Assembly: GCA_009996615.1 (NCBI GenBank)
Contig: JAACZU010000009.1
Coordinates: forward strand, 83,018-147,017
Reading direction: 5' to 3'
DNA length: 64,000 nt
DNA from: Rhodanobacteraceae bacterium
Lineage (GTDB): Bacteria > Pseudomonadota > Gammaproteobacteria > Xanthomonadales > Rhodanobacteraceae
Shown here: positions 20,338 through 32,514 of the stretch, one piece after another
Layout of the letters: each line of letters begins with the position of its first letter
Position numbering within the stretch: the first letter of the stretch is position 1
Notes under the pieces: model-generated
Seen by the model: only the letters and a program-made list of their open reading frames with translations
The model's database searches: none
What the model was told of the DNA's origin: nothing
Position numbers and translations under genes: made by a program

Positions 20338-21222
20338 TCAGCGAGCCGCGCGCAGCGCGGCGACGCGCTCCTCGATCGGCGGATGGCTCATCAGCAGGCG
20401 CGCGATGCCACCCTCGCCCGAGATGCCGAACGCGTGGATCGCCTTCGGCAGCGTGTTCTCGCCCTGGTTGCCGGCCAGGCGCTGCAGCGCCGAGATCATC
20501 GAGTCGCGCCCGGCCAGCGTCGCGCCGCCGGCGTCGGCGCGGAACTCGCGCTGGCGCGAGAACCACATGACGATGAGCGAGGCGAGGAAGCCGAGCACGA
20601 GCTGCAGCACCAGCACGATGCCGAAATAGGCGAAGCCGCCGCTGCCCTCGCCGTCGCGGTTGCCGCTGAGGGCGCGATCGACGACCGCGCCGATGACGCG
20701 CGCGAAGAAGATCACGAACGTGTTCAGCACGCCCTGGATCAGCGCCATCGTGACCATGTCGCCGTTGGCGACGTGGCTGACCTCGTGGCCCAGCACGGCC
20801 TCGACCTGCTCGCGGTCCATGCTCTGCAGCAGGCCGGTGCTGACCGCGACCAGCGCGCTGTTGCGCGTCATGCCGGTCGCGAACGCGTTCATCTCCGGCG
20901 CGTCGTAGATCGCCACCTCCGGCATGCCGATGCCGGCCTTCTGCGCCTGCCGGCGCACGGTGTCGAGCAGCCAGCTCTCGGTCGCGTTGCGCGGCTGCGT
21001 GATGACCTGCGCGCCGGTCGACATCTTCGCCATCCACTTGGACATCGCGAGCGAAATGAACGAGCCGCCCATGCCCATGACCGCCGCCAGCACCAGCAAG
21101 CCCTGCAGGTTGATCCCGCCGCGACGGTACGTGTAGACGTCAATGCCGGTCAGCTTGACGACGATGCTCAGCAGCAGCAGCACCGCCAGGTTGGTCAGGA
21201 TGAACAGAACGATTCGCCGCAT
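20338..21222 (-). CDS. htpX: membrane zinc protease HtpX
   Basis: An inner-membrane M48 metalloprotease for misfolded membrane proteins. The 294-residue protein starts [11 protein letters not shown] and has two N-terminal helices. The zinc motif HEVSH is at 146-150, followed by [13 protein letters not shown] and a further helix pair. The third ligand is expected in [10 protein letters not shown]. An ATG 16 codons upstream is in frame, but the M at 21222 matches family N-termini. It diverges from gluQ. Confidence 0.96.
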   Translation of the reverse strand: MRRIVLFILTNLAVLLLLSIVVKLTGIDVYTYRRGGINLQGLLVLAAVMGMGGSFISLAMSKWMAKMSTGAQVITQPRNATESWLLDTVRRQAQKAGIGMPEVAIYDAPEMNAFATGMTRNSALVAVSTGLLQSMDREQVEAVLGHEVSHVANGDMVTMALIQGVLNTFVIFFARVIGAVVDRALSGNRDGEGSGGFAYFGIVLVLQLVLGFLASLIVMWFSRQREFRADAGGATLAGRDSMISALQRLAGNQGENTLPKAIHAFGISGEGGIARLLMSHPPIEERVAALRAAR

Positions 21223-21369
21223 GGCCTTCCTCGAAAAAATACGCAAGGGTGATCGCGGATATGGGTACACTCGCCGCGTTTTGGAAGCCTACCCTTTCCG
21301 GCGTGACGCGACGAGCCGCGCTTTGACCGCGCGCCGCGCGCCGGGTTCACCGCCGACCACTCGCTGCCG

Positions 21370-22257
21370 ATGACACCGTATCGAGGCCGCTTCGCCCCGT
21401 CGCCGACCGGACGCCTGCATTTCGGCTCGCTGGTCGCCGCGCTCGGCAGCTGGCTCGCCGCGCGCGCGGCCGGCGGCCGCTGGATCGTGCGCATGGAAGA
21501 TATCGACCGCGCGCGCGAAGTCCCGGGCGCTGCCGACGACATCCTGCGCACGCTCGCGGCCTTCGGGCTCGACTCCGACGAACCGGTGTTGCGGCAGAGC
21601 GAGCGCGAACCGGTCTACGCGGCCGCGCTGCACCAGCTCGCTGGCGCCGGCCACGCCTACCGCTGCTGGTGCAGCCGCAGCGACCTGGAACCGTTCGGCG
21701 GCATCCATCCGGCGACCTGCGTGGCGCGCGAATCGGCGCGCGCGCCGGCCTGGCGGCTGCACGTCGGCGACGCGGTGATCGGCTTCGACGACGCGATCCA
21801 GGGCCATTGCACGCAGGCGCTGGCACGCGAGGTCGGCGACTTCGTGATCTGGCGCGTCGAGGGCGGCTGCGCCTACCAGCTCGCGGTCGTCGTCGACGAC
21901 GCCGCACAGGGCATCACCGACGTGGTGCGCGGCGCCGACCTGCTCGACTCGACGCCGCGGCAGATCCTGCTGCAGCGCCTGCTCGGCCTGCCGCAGCCGC
22001 GTTACGCGCACCTGCCGCTGGCGCTCGGCGCCGATGGCCGCAAGCTCAGCAAACACGAAGCGGCGCTGCCGGTCGATGGCGCCGATCCGCTGCCGGCGTT
22101 GCGCGCGGCGTTGCGCTTCCTCGGCCAGCCGGTGCCCGACGCGGGCGAGACGGCGCGCCTGCTCGCGCTCGCCGCGCGCGCGTTCGACCTCGCCCGCATC
22201 CCGCGCAACGCCACCGCGCCGACGCCGTTTGCGGCATTGCGGAAGGAAACTTGTTGA
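21370..22257 (+). CDS. gluQ: glutamyl-Q tRNA(Asp) synthetase
   Basis: A truncated GluRS paralogue that attaches glutamate to queuosine 34 of tRNA(Asp). The 295-residue length is right for the family, which lacks the anticodon-binding domain. It has RFAPSPTGRLHFGS (HIGH-like), the Cys-rich zinc patch YRCWCSR...ATC, and the KMSKS equivalent KLSKH. In many proteobacteria gluQ lies downstream of dksA; here dksA is about 19 kb away on the other strand. Confidence 0.95.
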   Translation: MTPYRGRFAPSPTGRLHFGSLVAALGSWLAARAAGGRWIVRMEDIDRAREVPGAADDILRTLAAFGLDSDEPVLRQSEREPVYAAALHQLAGAGHAYRCWCSRSDLEPFGGIHPATCVARESARAPAWRLHVGDAVIGFDDAIQGHCTQALAREVGDFVIWRVEGGCAYQLAVVVDDAAQGITDVVRGADLLDSTPRQILLQRLLGLPQPRYAHLPLALGADGRKLSKHEAALPVDGADPLPALRAALRFLGQPVPDAGETARLLALAARAFDLARIPRNATAPTPFAALRKETC

Positions 22258-22329
22258 GGCTTGTGTGTACAATCGGGGCGACGCGCTGCGCGGCGTCCCA
22301 TCCACAACAACCCTGAAGGAGAACGGCTC

Positions 22330-23070
22330 ATGACGACACGCGTCGCCCTGGTCACCGGCGGCACCGGCGGCATCGGTACCGCCATTTGCAGGCAACTCGC
22401 GAAGCTCGGCCACAAGGTCGCCACGAACTACCGCGACGAGGCCAAGGCCAGGGCCTGGCAGGAAGCGCAGCGCAAGGACGGTTTCGAGTTCACGATCGTG
22501 CCGGGCGACGTGGCCGACCCGGTCTCGGCCGAGGCGATGGTGCGCGCGGTCGAGCAGCAGCTCGGCCCGATCGAGATCCTCGTCAACAACGCCGGCATCA
22601 CGCGCGACACCACGTTCCACCGGATGAATGCGCAGCAGTGGCAGGAGGTCATCGCGACCAACCTCGGCTCCTGCTTCAACGTCACGCGCCCGGTCATCGA
22701 CAGCATGCGCGAACGCAAGTGGGGCCGCATCGTGCAGATCAGTTCGATCAACGGCCAGAAGGGCCAGTACGGCCAGGCCAACTATGCCGCCGCGAAGGCC
22801 GGCATGCACGGTTTCACGATCTCGCTGGCACAGGAGAATGCGAAGTTCGGCATCACCGTCAACACGGTTTCGCCCGGCTACGTCGGCACCGACATGGTGA
22901 TGGCGGTGCCCGAGGACGTGCGCGCGAAGATCGTCGCGCAGATCCCGATCGGCCGCCTCGGCGAGCCGGACGAGATCGCCTACGCGGTCGGCTTCTTCAC
23001 TGCCGAGGAAGCGCGCTGGATCACCGGCGCCAACCTCGCCATCAACGGCGGCCAGTACATGGGCTGGTAG
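22330..23070 (+). CDS. phbB: acetoacetyl-CoA reductase
   Basis: An NADPH-dependent short-chain dehydrogenase that makes (R)-3-hydroxybutyryl-CoA for polyhydroxybutyrate. The 246-residue product has the TGGTGGIG nucleotide loop, NNAG, the Ser of QISSINGQ and the YxxxK pair in ANYAAAKAGMHGF, the acetoacetyl-CoA reductase signature. AAGGAG precedes the ATG at 22330 with good spacing. A TACAAT box at 22268-22273 may be its -10. A second copy lies at 24044, with phaR between. No PHB synthase gene is in the window. Confidence 0.95.
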   Translation: MTTRVALVTGGTGGIGTAICRQLAKLGHKVATNYRDEAKARAWQEAQRKDGFEFTIVPGDVADPVSAEAMVRAVEQQLGPIEILVNNAGITRDTTFHRMNAQQWQEVIATNLGSCFNVTRPVIDSMRERKWGRIVQISSINGQKGQYGQANYAAAKAGMHGFTISLAQENAKFGITVNTVSPGYVGTDMVMAVPEDVRAKIVAQIPIGRLGEPDEIAYAVGFFTAEEARWITGANLAINGGQYMGW

Positions 23071-23423
23071 AGCAAAGGCGCGCTTGCGCGATGCGTTGAA
23101 GCGCATCGCGTGCGCTTTTGCTCCGGTGAGGCAGGAGCCGAACGGCAACGCACCAGGGACGGTTGCTTGAGACCGCATTCATCGCGGCGCTGTGCGCGCT
23201 TGCCGTCAGGGCCTGATGCATCAGCCTCCCCTCTCCCTCCGGGAGAGGATGGCGCGGCAGCGCCGGGTAAGGGTTCGGGCGAAGTGATGCACATCGACTT
23301 CGCCGAACCCTCACCCCAACCCCTCTCCCGACGGGAGAGGGGCCAACCTCGCCAGAGGTGCGGCCCCTTGCTGCGCAACAAACCCAACTGGTGCGCCGCG
23401 TCACATTCTGCTAGCGTTAAGGA
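23071..23423. repeat. CTCTCCC/GGGAGAG palindromic repeats upstream of phaR
   Basis: This 353-bp gap has no gene. From 23226 to 23344 it holds CTCTCCCTCCGGGAGAG, then AAGGGTTCGGGCGAAG, its inverted form CTTCGCCGAACCCT, and CTCTCCCGACGGGAGAG. Together they form a large imperfect palindrome. A related block is at 56691-56852. Confidence 0.75.
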
Positions 23424-23936
23424 ATGACTACGCCGACGCTGCGCATCATCAAGAAGTATCCCAACCGCCGTCTCTACGACACGGAGATCTCGAGCTACAT
23501 CACGCTCGAGGAAGTCCGCCAGCTCGTGCTCGACGACGAGGAGTTCGAGGTTCGCGACGCCAAGACCGGCGAGAACCTGACCCGGTCCGTGCTGCTGCAG
23601 ATCATCTCCGAATACGAAGATCGCGGCGAGCCGATGTTCACGACCAAGCTGCTGTCGCAGATCATCCGCTTCTACGGCGACTCGCTGCAGGGCTTCATGG
23701 GCGGCTATCTCGAACGCAGCCTGCAGGTCTTCCTCGACCAGCAGCAGCAGTTCCGCAGCCAGTTGAACAACATCCTCGGCCAGACGCCGTGGTCGATGCT
23801 CAACGACCTGACCGAGCGCAACATGGACCTGTGGAAATCGCTGCAGCAGGGCTTCCTGACCGCCGCCGCGAACAGCGTGCGCGCCGCCGAGCCGGGCAAG
23901 GACGCGGGCAAGCCCAAGAAAGACTCCAAGCCCTGA
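23424..23936 (+). CDS. phaR: polyhydroxybutyrate synthesis repressor PhaR
   Basis: A 170-residue DNA- and PHB-binding regulator that represses phasin and PHB genes until polymer granules titrate it. The N-terminal DNA-binding/accumulation domain is unmistakable: IIKKYPNRRLYDTEISSYI, then LEEVRQLVLDDEEFEVRDAKTGE. A second conserved block follows (LLSQIIRFYGDSLQGFM) and a Lys/Pro-rich tail. AAGGA directly abuts the ATG, too close for a normal ribosome site, so a leaderless or weakly initiated transcript is possible. It sits between two acetoacetyl-CoA reductases. Confidence 0.95.
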   Translation: MTTPTLRIIKKYPNRRLYDTEISSYITLEEVRQLVLDDEEFEVRDAKTGENLTRSVLLQIISEYEDRGEPMFTTKLLSQIIRFYGDSLQGFMGGYLERSLQVFLDQQQQFRSQLNNILGQTPWSMLNDLTERNMDLWKSLQQGFLTAAANSVRAAEPGKDAGKPKKDSKP

Positions 23937-24043
23937 GCCGCCCCTGATCACGCAACCATGCTGCCGCCTGCGGGCGCCAGCCGCTGCGTCGCAGCATGGC
24001 CGGACGCCTGCGCATGCCGCAGCGCACGAACGAGGACTCATCG

Positions 24044-24790
24044 ATGAACAAGCGCGTCGCCATCGTCACCGGCGGGATCGGTGGCCTCGGCACCGAAATC
24101 TGCAAGCACCTGGCCCGCTCCGGGCGCCAGGTCGTTGCCGCCGACCTTCCCGCGCGCACCGAGCGCGTCGCGGCGTTCCGCGAGGAAACGGCTGAATTCG
24201 GCGATGCGATCGTGTTCGAGCCGCTGAACGTCGCCGACTTCCAGGCCTGCGCCGACCTCGTCCGCCACGTCGGCGAGACCTGGGGCCCGGCTTCGATCCT
24301 GGTCAACGCCGCCGGCATCACGCGCGACACGTCGCTGCGCAAGATGGCGCCCGAGCAATGGACCGACGTGATCAAGGTCAACCTCGAGGGCGTGTTCAAC
24401 ATGTGCCGCCAGGTCGTAGACGGCATGACCGCGCAGGGCTTCGGCCGCATCGTCAACATTTCCTCGGTGAACGGCCAGACCGGCCAGTTCGGCCAGACCA
24501 ACTACTCGGCCGCCAAGGCCGGCATGCACGGATTCACGATGGCGCTCGCGCGCGAAGTCGCGAAGAAGGGCGTCACCGTCAACAGCGTCTCGCCCGGCTA
24601 CTGCAACACCGCGATGGTGCAGGCCGTGCCCGAGGACATCCGCAACCAGATCATCGCCAACATCCCGGTCGGCCGCCTCGGCGAACCGCGCGAGATCGCC
24701 CGCACGGTCGACTTCCTCGCCGCCGACGACGCCGGCTTCATCACCGGCGCGAACATCCCGGTCAACGGCGGCTACTTCATGGATTTCTGA
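24044..24790 (+). CDS. phbB: acetoacetyl-CoA reductase, second copy
   Basis: A 248-residue short-chain dehydrogenase paralogous to the product of 22330-23070. It shares TGGIGGLG, NAAGITRDT, ISSVNGQTGQFGQ and NYSAAKAGMHGF, including the catalytic Ser, Tyr and Lys. Differences across the N-terminal half indicate an old duplication rather than a recent copy. I placed the start at ATG 24044, after a GAGGA ribosome site. A factor-independent terminator follows at 24823. Confidence 0.93.
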   Translation: MNKRVAIVTGGIGGLGTEICKHLARSGRQVVAADLPARTERVAAFREETAEFGDAIVFEPLNVADFQACADLVRHVGETWGPASILVNAAGITRDTSLRKMAPEQWTDVIKVNLEGVFNMCRQVVDGMTAQGFGRIVNISSVNGQTGQFGQTNYSAAKAGMHGFTMALAREVAKKGVTVNSVSPGYCNTAMVQAVPEDIRNQIIANIPVGRLGEPREIARTVDFLAADDAGFITGANIPVNGGYFMDF

Positions 24791-24822
24791 GGCGCACGCG
24801 CAATCCATTGACCCAGAACGAG

Positions 24823-24848
24823 AAAAACCGGCGAATCGCCGGTTTTTT
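24823..24848. terminator. bidirectional intrinsic terminator
   Basis: The perfect stem AAAAACCGGCG/CGCCGGTTTTT with a three-base loop has A and T tracts on both sides. It lies between the convergent phbB copy and the minus-strand secreted-protein gene, so it can stop transcription from either side. Confidence 0.85.
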
Positions 24849-24894
24849 CGTTCCAGCCAGCCAAGTAGCTACCTTTTTTGGTTTCCGCGCGGTC

Positions 24895-25911
24895 TCAGTA
24901 GTCGTAGCTGTCGATGAACAGGAAGTCGTCCGGCGTGCGCACGCAGTCGTTGGTCCGCGGCAGGCGCGGGCCAGTCTCGACGACCTCGAAATCGGTGACC
25001 TTCGGCGCCGGAGTGCCGGTGACGAAGACGAGCGAGGTGATGCCGAGTTCGACCCACTTCTTCGTGGTGTAGCGATCCGATTCGCCGGTCAGCGCGATGT
25101 TGCCGCCGTCGGACAGCACCATGCCGTAGCGCTGCATCGTGCGCAGCAGGACCTGCGCGGCCGGGTTGTAGCCGCCAAGGTCGAAGCCGGCCTTCAGGCG
25201 CAGGCGCGCCCCGTACGGCACGCTGGCCGCGGGACCGCTCGGCGCGCCGGCGTGCGTGGCCGGGTGCACGTAGGCCTGCGCGGCCATGCGCGCATTGGGC
25301 AGGATGAAGCGGATCGCGTGGCCGAGGTCGCCGCCGCTCGCGACCGCCGCGGCGACTTCGTCGGCATTGAACAGCAGCGGCGCGATCGGGAAGCCGGCCG
25401 CATCGGCGCTGGTGCATTGCTCGCCGCGGCCGTGCCGCGGATAGGCCCGCGCCAGGTCCCATTTCAGTGCGCACGCCGACTGCAGGGTGCCGCCTGCGAC
25501 ATTCGCCGCGTAGGCCTCGTACAAGGTGCTGCCCTGTACGACGAGCAGGTGGCAGTCGCCGCCACCGGTGCAGGTGTAACCGCTCTCGCCCTCGAGTGCG
25601 CCACCGGGAGGCAGCGGAAATGGAAAACCTGCATCGCAATCGGGTGTGTCGCCGCCCACCGCGACCGGCGCGGTCGGCGCGTCCGCCGCGGCATGCAGCA
25701 CGTGCATCGAGAAGTCGATCTGCAGGCGGTTGCCGTTGCCCCAGCCGCCCAGACCTTGCAGCGTGGCGATCATCGACGCCGAGTCGGCTGCCAGCGGCGC
25801 CTGGCTGATGTCCTGGTGCCAGACCGCGCCGGGCGGAAAGCGCGGCAACGGCTCGGCAGCCGCGAGCATTGGCAGCAGGGCAAGGGCGAACGAGGCGATC
25901 TGGCGATGCAT
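24895..25911 (-). CDS. secreted protein of unknown function
   Basis: A 338-residue exported protein with signal peptide MHRQIASFALALLPMLAAA. It has recognisable blocks: CHLLVVQGSTLYEAYAAN, CTSADAAGFPIAPLL, GHAIRFILPNAR and RLRLKAGFDLGGYNPAAQVL with RTMQRYGMVL after it. From memory these blocks belong to a family of secreted bacterial proteins with no assigned activity. Seven cysteines in the mature part suggest disulfides. The ATG at 25911 is chosen for the signal peptide. It is last in a minus-strand run after DUF2058 and converges on the phbB copy. Confidence 0.75.
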   Translation of the reverse strand: MHRQIASFALALLPMLAAAEPLPRFPPGAVWHQDISQAPLAADSASMIATLQGLGGWGNGNRLQIDFSMHVLHAAADAPTAPVAVGGDTPDCDAGFPFPLPPGGALEGESGYTCTGGGDCHLLVVQGSTLYEAYAANVAGGTLQSACALKWDLARAYPRHGRGEQCTSADAAGFPIAPLLFNADEVAAAVASGGDLGHAIRFILPNARMAAQAYVHPATHAGAPSGPAASVPYGARLRLKAGFDLGGYNPAAQVLLRTMQRYGMVLSDGGNIALTGESDRYTTKKWVELGITSLVFVTGTPAPKVTDFEVVETGPRLPRTNDCVRTPDDFLFIDSYDY

Positions 25912-25987
25912 GGCGGACCCTCCGCCGCGCATCGTCGCCGTTACCCCGGATGACGCGCCGTGCGCCGCCTCGCAAAAAACGCGCCGG

Positions 25988-26557
25988 CTACCAGACCAGG
26001 TCGGCCGGCACGCCGTCGTCGTCGACGCCGTGCGGGTCGCACAGCAGCACCAGCGCGTCGGGGTCGATCGCCTGCGCGGCCACGGCGATCTCGCGCGTGA
26101 CCAGCAGGTAGCGGCCGGCGAGCTGCACGATCGCCAGTTCGCCGCCGTTGAGGCGCGGCAACTGCTCGGTCGTGACGTAGATGCGACGGATCTTGTTGAG
26201 ATGCGGGAAGTGGCGCGGGATCTCGGCCTCGGGCGCATTCAGCGCCTTGCCACCCAGCAGCGCGGTGAGCTTCTGCTTGCGCTCCTTGCGTTCGCGCGCA
26301 CGCTGCTCGGCCTCGCGCTGCTCGCGTTCGCGCGCCTCGCGCTCGTTCTTGTCGCGCAGCGCATACGCCTTGGCGAGATCGATCTCGCCCTCGCCACGCA
26401 CCGGCTTCGCCTGAGGCTTGCCATGGTGCTGGCCATGGGGCCTGCCATGCGGCTTGCCCGGCTGTTGCGGACGCTGCGCCGGCTTCGGCCGTGATTCGGG
26501 CTTGGGTTGTGGCTTGAAGCCAGCCTTGAGCAACTGTTCGCGCAGGGATTCGGACAT
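25988..26557 (-). CDS. DUF2058 (YaiL-like) protein
   Basis: A 189-residue soluble protein. An N-terminal low-complexity part rich in Pro, Lys, His and Gly is followed by an Arg/Glu-rich coiled coil (about 60-100). The C-terminal DUF2058 domain has PHLNKIRRIYVTTEQLPRLN and GRYLLVTREIA. E. coli YaiL is the named relative, described as a nucleoprotein or polynucleotide-associated protein; its role is unclear. It is separated from slyX by about 115 bp on the same strand. Confidence 0.85.
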   Translation of the reverse strand: MSESLREQLLKAGFKPQPKPESRPKPAQRPQQPGKPHGRPHGQHHGKPQAKPVRGEGEIDLAKAYALRDKNEREAREREQREAEQRARERKERKQKLTALLGGKALNAPEAEIPRHFPHLNKIRRIYVTTEQLPRLNGGELAIVQLAGRYLLVTREIAVAAQAIDPDALVLLCDPHGVDDDGVPADLVW

Positions 26558-26672
26558 GATTCAAACACTCGCCACCAAACACATCATGAGGAAACCGCGA
26601 TCTTGCGGCATTCCTTGAAAAGTGCGGCCATGAAGGGCCGCTTCCTGATTCCCGCATTCACGGACGAATGCA

Positions 26673-26888
26673 CTAGTAATGCGGCGGCGGGGGCTCATCG
26701 CGCGCATCGTGCGAAAGCGCGCCGCGCACCGCCGAAAGGTCCGACCGCATCCGCTCCAGCGCGCTGCGCAGCTCGTGCACGAGGCGGTCGTGCAACGCCA
26801 CCGTATCGCTGAGCGCGGCCATCGTATCCTCGATGAAGGCGAGCCGTACTTCGAGTTCGGTCAGGCGCTCTTCCAGCGACATGCTCAT
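26673..26888 (-). CDS. slyX: SlyX family protein
   Basis: A 71-residue coiled-coil protein typical of Sly[20 protein letters not shown], then hydrophobic heptads, and the C-terminal PPPHY ending. Its biochemical role is not known. The ATG at 26888 overlaps the gmd stop (ATGA), indicating cotranslation. A second ATG at 26882 is an equally plausible start. Confidence 0.9.
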   Translation of the reverse strand: MSMSLEERLTELEVRLAFIEDTMAALSDTVALHDRLVHELRSALERMRSDLSAVRGALSHDARDEPPPPHY

Positions 26889-28021
26889 GCGCCCTGCCCC
26901 GGCAACCGCTCGATCAGGTGGCGCCCGTGGCGCGCGCCGATCAGCCCCTGCGACTCGCGTGTGGCGAGGGCGAGGTCGGCCGTGGCCATCTCGCGCACTA
27001 GCTCGGCGAAGCTGGTCTTCGGCGCCCAGCCGAGGCGCTCGCGCGCGAAGCTGGCGTCACCGAGCAGCGTGTCGACCTCGGCCAGCCGGTAGTACTGTGG
27101 GTGGATGCGCACCAGCACGTCGCCGGCGCGGATCTTCGCGTCCGCGCGCACGGTCGTGGCGACCGCGTGCTCGTCGGCGCCGCTGCCGCGGAACTCGAGT
27201 TCGACACCCATCTCGCGCGCGGCGAGCAGCACGAACTCGCGCACCGAATGCTGGATGCCGGTCGCGATCACGTAGTCGGTCGGCTGGTCCTGCTGCAGGA
27301 TCAGCCACTGCGCCTCGACGTAGTCGCGCGCATGGCCCCAGTCGCGCTTCGCATCGAGGTTGCCCAGGTATAAGCAATGCTGCAGGCCGCACACCACGCG
27401 CGCGAGGCCGCGCGTGATCTTGCGCGTGACGAACGTCTCCCCGCGCAGCGGCGACTCGTGATTGAACAGGATGCCGTTGCAGCCGTAGATGCCGTAGGCC
27501 TCGCGGTAGTTGACCGTGATCCAGTACGCGTACAGCTTGGCCACGCCGTACGGCGAGCGCGGATGGAACGGCGTCGACTCGCGCTGCGGCGTCTCGCGCA
27601 CGAGGCCGTACAGCTCAGACGTCGAAGCCTGGTAGAAGCGGCAGCGGTCGCCCAAGCCAAGGCTGCGCATCGCCTCGAGGATGCGCAGCGTGCCGAGGCC
27701 ATCGGCGTTGGCGGTGTATTCGGGCTCCTCGAACGATACCGCCACATGGCTCTGCGCGGCGAGGTTGTAGATCTCGTCCGGCTTCACCTGCTGGATCACG
27801 CGCAGCAGGCTCAAGCTGTCGGTCAGGTCGCCGTAATGCAGGTGCACGCCGGGGCGTGCGACATCGAGTTCGCGATGCAGGTGGTCGATGCGCTCGGTGT
27901 TGAACGAGGAGGCACGCCGCCGCAGGCCATGTACTTCATAACCCTTGGCCAGCAGCAGCTCGGCCAGGTACGCGCCGTCCTGGCCGGTGATGCCGGTGAT
28001 GAGTGCCCGTTTCTGTTCCAT
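26885..28021 (-). CDS. gmd: GDP-mannose 4,6-dehydratase
   Basis: Makes GDP-4-keto-6-deoxymannose, precursor of GDP-fucose, GDP-rhamnose and related sugars for LPS or exopolysaccharide. The 378-residue SDR enzyme has [16 protein letters not shown] (NADP loop), [15 protein letters not shown], the Thr-Ser-Glu of ASTSELYG and the catalytic YGVAK. I set the start at [10 protein letters not shown] (28021); an ATG nine codons upstream is in frame. It is downstream of ugd on the same strand with a gap of about 80 bp. No reductase for the next step is in view. Confidence 0.95.
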   Translation of the reverse strand: MEQKRALITGITGQDGAYLAELLLAKGYEVHGLRRRASSFNTERIDHLHRELDVARPGVHLHYGDLTDSLSLLRVIQQVKPDEIYNLAAQSHVAVSFEEPEYTANADGLGTLRILEAMRSLGLGDRCRFYQASTSELYGLVRETPQRESTPFHPRSPYGVAKLYAYWITVNYREAYGIYGCNGILFNHESPLRGETFVTRKITRGLARVVCGLQHCLYLGNLDAKRDWGHARDYVEAQWLILQQDQPTDYVIATGIQHSVREFVLLAAREMGVELEFRGSGADEHAVATTVRADAKIRAGDVLVRIHPQYYRLAEVDTLLGDASFARERLGWAPKTSFAELVREMATADLALATRESQGLIGARHGRHLIERLPGQGA

Positions 28022-28100
28022 CTGCGCCTGCGTGCGCGCCTTCGGCAAAGAAACTGATGGTAGCCGCGGCGCCGGCGCAGGTACAGCCGGCGCCGGCCGC

Positions 28101-29447
28101 TCAGGCCGGAGGCTGCACGATGCTGCGGCCGCGACCGATGCCGTAGTAGGCCAGGCCCGCCGCCTCGACCGCCTTCGGTTCGAAGATGTTGCGGCCGTCG
28201 AACACCACCGGCGTCTTCAGCAGCGCGCGCAGGCGCTCGAAATCGGGGCTGCGGAACGCCTTCCACTCGGTCACGATGACGAGCGCGTCAGCGCCTTCCA
28301 CCGCGGCGTAGGCGTGCTCGCACAGCAACAGGTCGTCGCGCGTGCCGTAGATGCGCGCAGCCTCGGCGGCGGCCTCCGGATCGTAGGCACGCACGCGCGC
28401 ACCGGCCGCCCACAACTGTTCGAGCAGCGTGCGGCTGGGCGCTTCGCGCATGTCGTCGGTGTTGGGCTTGAACGCCAGGCCCCACAGCGCGATCGTGCGG
28501 CCGCGGAGCGCACCGTCGAAGTGGCGCTCGAGCAGCGCGAACAGCTTGCCCTTCTGCGCCGCGTTGACGGCCTCGACCGCATTCAGCAGGCGCGGCTCGT
28601 AGCCGCTCGCCCGCGCGGTGTGCTCGAGCGCCTTGACGTCCTTCGGGAAGCACGAGCCGCCGTAGCCGGCGCCCGGGTAGATGAAGTGGTAGCCGATGCG
28701 CGGATCGGAACCGATGCCGCGCCGCACGTGCTCGACGTCGGCGCCGACCTGCTCGGCGATGTTGGCGATCTCGTTCATGAAGCTGATCTTGGTCGCCAGC
28801 ATCGCGTTGGCGGCGTACTTGGTCAGCTCGGCCGAGCGCACGTCCATCAGCACGATGCGCTCGTGGTTGCGGTTGAACGGCGCGTACAGCGTCTTCAGTG
28901 CCTCGACCGCGTGCGCGCTGTCGGCGCCGATGACGATGCGGTCCGGCCGCAGGCAGTCCTGCACCGCATCGCCTTCCTTGAGGAATTCGGGATTGGAGAC
29001 GACGTCGAACGTGACCTGGCTGCCGCGCGCGGCCAGCTCGGCGGCGATCGCCTTGCGCACCGCATCGGCGGTGCCGACCGGCACGGTCGACTTGTTGACG
29101 ACGACGACGTGGCGCGCCAGCGTCCTGCCGATCGTGCGCGCGACCGCGAGCACGTGCGACAGGTCGGCGCTGCCGTCCTCGTCCGGCGGCGTACCGACCG
29201 CGATGAAGATGATCTGCGCGTGCGCGATCGCCGACGCCGCATCGGTCGTGAAGCGCAGGCGGCCGTCGGCGTGGTTCGCGCGCACCAGCGGCTCCAGGCC
29301 CGGCTCGTAGATCGGGATCTCGCCGCGCTGCAGGCGCGCGATCTTGGCGGCGTCGACATCGACGCAGACGACCTCGTTGCCGACCTCGGCGAGGCAGGTG
29401 CCGGTGACCAGGCCGACGTAGCCGGTTCCGAAAATCGTCACACGCAT
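28101..29447 (-). CDS. ugd: UDP-glucose 6-dehydrogenase
   Basis: Oxidises UDP-glucose to UDP-glucuronate for surface polysaccharide. The 448-residue protein shows [18 protein letters not shown] (NAD loop), [21 protein letters not shown], the active-site Cys in [12 protein letters not shown] and [18 protein letters not shown] ribosome site precedes the ATG at 29447. It leads a unit with gmd and slyX. Confidence 0.96.
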   Translation of the reverse strand: MRVTIFGTGYVGLVTGTCLAEVGNEVVCVDVDAAKIARLQRGEIPIYEPGLEPLVRANHADGRLRFTTDAASAIAHAQIIFIAVGTPPDEDGSADLSHVLAVARTIGRTLARHVVVVNKSTVPVGTADAVRKAIAAELAARGSQVTFDVVSNPEFLKEGDAVQDCLRPDRIVIGADSAHAVEALKTLYAPFNRNHERIVLMDVRSAELTKYAANAMLATKISFMNEIANIAEQVGADVEHVRRGIGSDPRIGYHFIYPGAGYGGSCFPKDVKALEHTARASGYEPRLLNAVEAVNAAQKGKLFALLERHFDGALRGRTIALWGLAFKPNTDDMREAPSRTLLEQLWAAGARVRAYDPEAAAEAARIYGTRDDLLLCEHAYAAVEGADALVIVTEWKAFRSPDFERLRALLKTPVVFDGRNIFEPKAVEAAGLAYYGIGRGRSIVQPPA

Positions 29448-29540
29448 GGGCTTTCTCCGATTGCCGCTTGCCGATTCCGGGCTGCCCGCAGCCGCCAGGG
29501 AATCACCACGATTGTCATTGCAGCGACCATGGATGATCGC

Positions 29541-29576
29541 AAAAAAACAAAGGCGCGCCGGGTCACGGCGCGCCTC
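29541..29576 (-). terminator. intrinsic terminator downstream of the FKBP gene
   Basis: On the minus strand AGGCGCGCC and GGCGCGCCT form a perfect 9-bp stem with a 7-nt loop, followed by TTTGTTTTTTT. It lies about 20 bp after the stop of the prolyl isomerase gene. Confidence 0.88.
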
Positions 29577-29598
29577 TGAAGAAGAACGCGCGGTGCGC

Positions 29599-30375
29599 TT
29601 ACTTCTTCGCCGGCTTGGCCGCCGGCTCGGCCGGCTTGGCCTCGCCCGCCGGGTTCTCGATGCCGAGCAGCTCGACCTCGAACACCAGCGTCGCGTTCGG
29701 GCCGATCTGGCCCGGCGCGTTCTCGCCATAGGCGAGGTCGGCCGGCACGAACAGCTTGTACTTGGAGCCGACCGGCATCAGCTGCAGGCCTTCGCTCCAG
29801 CCCTTGATCACGCCGTTCAGCGGGAAGGTGGCCGGCTGGCCGCGATCATAGGAGCTGTCGAACTTCTCGCCGTCGATCTTGGTGCCGAGGTAGTTGACCT
29901 TGACCGTGTCGGTCGCCTTCGGCTTCGGGCCGGTGCCTTCCTTCTCGACCAGGTACTGCAGGCCCGAGGCGGTCGTCTTCACGCCCGGCTTGGCCTTGTT
30001 CGCGGCGAGGAACTTGGCGCCTTCGGCCTTGTTCTTGTCGGCCATGGCCTTCTGCTCGGCGACGCGCTTGGCCTGCATCTGCTGCATGAACTCCTGCCGC
30101 ACCTGCATCGCCTCTTCCTTGGTCAGCGCGGTCTTCTCGCCCTTGAGCGTCGCCTCGATCGCCTGCTCGACGACCTTGATGTCGATCTCGTCCTTGATCT
30201 GGCTCAGGCTCTGGCCGATGTCCATGCCGATCCAGGTGCTGACCTTGGCCTTGTCCAGCTTCACGGCCGGCGCCGGCTTGGCCGCTTCGGTCTTGGCCGG
30301 GTCGGCGGCCACCGCACCGATCGCGAAAGTGGCCGCCAGCGCGGCGACGAGGGTCTTCTGCACGAAACGCGTCAT
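29599..30375 (-). CDS. periplasmic FKBP-type peptidyl-prolyl isomerase (FkpA/Mip-like)
   Basis: A 258-residue exported foldase. A signal peptide ends after AIGAVAA. A helical N-terminal dimerisation region (about 40-140, [20 protein letters not shown]) is followed by a C-terminal FKBP domain with [40 protein letters not shown] and [10 protein letters not shown]. The tail is Ala/Lys/Pro-rich. AGGAG precedes the ATG at 30375. It is monocistronic with its own terminator and diverges from the ABC-F gene. Confidence 0.93.
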   Translation of the reverse strand: MTRFVQKTLVAALAATFAIGAVAADPAKTEAAKPAPAVKLDKAKVSTWIGMDIGQSLSQIKDEIDIKVVEQAIEATLKGEKTALTKEEAMQVRQEFMQQMQAKRVAEQKAMADKNKAEGAKFLAANKAKPGVKTTASGLQYLVEKEGTGPKPKATDTVKVNYLGTKIDGEKFDSSYDRGQPATFPLNGVIKGWSEGLQLMPVGSKYKLFVPADLAYGENAPGQIGPNATLVFEVELLGIENPAGEAKPAEPAAKPAKK

Positions 30376-30530
30376 GTCTACTCCTGAAAAAAGATACGGG
30401 GATTGCCGGGCGGGTTGGACCGTCGGCGTCGCGCATGTGCCGAAGCCGGCCGGAATGCGAGGCCGCGTATTCTGTACAGGGCGCCGGGGCGTTGGCAAAC
30501 GCCGCACCCGCCGCCCTGTAAACTCGCCCG

Positions 30531-32426
<1,896 letters not shown>

Positions 32427-32514
32427 GGCGGCGCGTCCTCCGCGGGCGTTGCGTTCAAGTGCGCGGCCTGCCCGCTTCGGGGCGGCCTGATCGAGGCCGC
32501 CCTTCGCTGTTGCT

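Noticed and set aside
24044..24790. Second phbB as a recent tandem duplication
   Set aside because: The copies differ over much of their length and are separated by phaR, so the duplication is old.
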